10,537 nucleotides of DNA from Baffinella frigidus. Its lineage: Eukaryota; Cryptophyceae; Cryptomonadales; Baffinellaceae. The translations under genes and the position numbers were made by a program. Numbering within the stretch: position 1 is the stretch's first letter; each line of letters begins with the position of its first letter. Below the pieces are notes generated by a model. That model worked only from the letters and a program-made list of their open reading frames with translations, was not told where the DNA came from and did not search any database. Below, piece after piece: positions 10,461 through 10,537 of the stretch. The stretch is from positions 100,926 to 111,462 of the forward strand of contig MU646453.1 of the NCBI GenBank assembly GCA_026770585.1. The letters are read 5' to 3'.

Positions 10461-10537
10461 TACATACATACATACATACATACATACATACATACATACA
10501 TACATACATACATACATACATACATACATACATACAT
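10344..10537. repeat. AT-rich microsatellites: ATAAT-type pentamer, then CATA tetramer
   Basis: A five-base unit (TATAA/CATAA) fills about 10344-10421, then CATA repeats run to the window end with one TATATATATA interruption near 10453. Met-Tyr-Val-Cys reverse frames are artefacts. Confidence 0.95.

Noticed and set aside
10213-10537. Met-Tyr-Val-Cys repeat protein on the reverse strand
   Set aside because: Pure CATA tetranucleotide repeat; not a gene.

Overview
This is eukaryotic nuclear DNA. I see no long continuous reading frame, ribosome-binding site or operon. Instead there are short, GC-rich, codon-biased coding segments with GT...AG splice borders, sitting in long repetitive introns and all on the + strand. 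The introns are packed with plant-type telomere-like heptamers (CCCTAAA and one-base variants such as CCCTGAA, CCCTAGA, CCCTACA and CCCCAAA, plus reverse-oriented GGGGTTA/GGGGTTC) and with small non-autonomous DNA transposons. The heptamer type and the exon base composition suggest an alga or related protist, possibly a green alga. That placement is an inference and I cannot name the species.

Read left to right, the recognisable coding pieces belong to one protein family in the correct domain order. 152-237 is the end of a UAS (thioredoxin-like) domain with an IIDPLTG motif. 2868-2970 is its closing helix (APEEMVERLSRFLDSHT). 4542-4649 is a linker plus a textbook ubiquitin-interacting motif (EDQALNAAIEASLQ). 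6417 onward is a Ser-rich linker. 7892-7954, 8630-8674 and 9859-9909 are charged helical segments. UAS-UIM-charged helix is the layout of UBX-domain cofactors of p97/Cdc48 (animal UBXN7 and FAF types, plant PUX7 type). The UBX domain would lie to the right of the window; the UBA and the start of the UAS domain would lie to the left.

The striking property is that almost every exon is repeated locally, as intact, truncated or frameshifted copies, before the next exon begins: about seven UAS-end copies (152-1768), two to three UAS-helix copies (2446-3043), several linker/UIM copies (4065-5640), five Ser-linker copies (5983-6777), five LRVAQEM-helix copies (7334-8239), two EDEKEAMA copies (8630, 9573) and echoes of the last exon (9957-10003). 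The gene as a whole is not duplicated; each exon has 'stuttered' in place.

Mobile DNA: at least six short inverted-repeat elements are visible. Two (1364-1598 and 2451-2623) have a second, unoccupied copy of their target inside this same window, which demonstrates TA target duplication. A 445-bp element at 9027-9471 and a nearly perfect palindrome at 3894-4049 are also flanked by TA. An AT-rich pair (6030-6155, 7405-7541) forms another family. Several perfect short hairpins and a strand switch in a heptamer array (near 8784) add to the picture of frequent local inverted duplication. The last 200 bases are AT-rich microsatellite.
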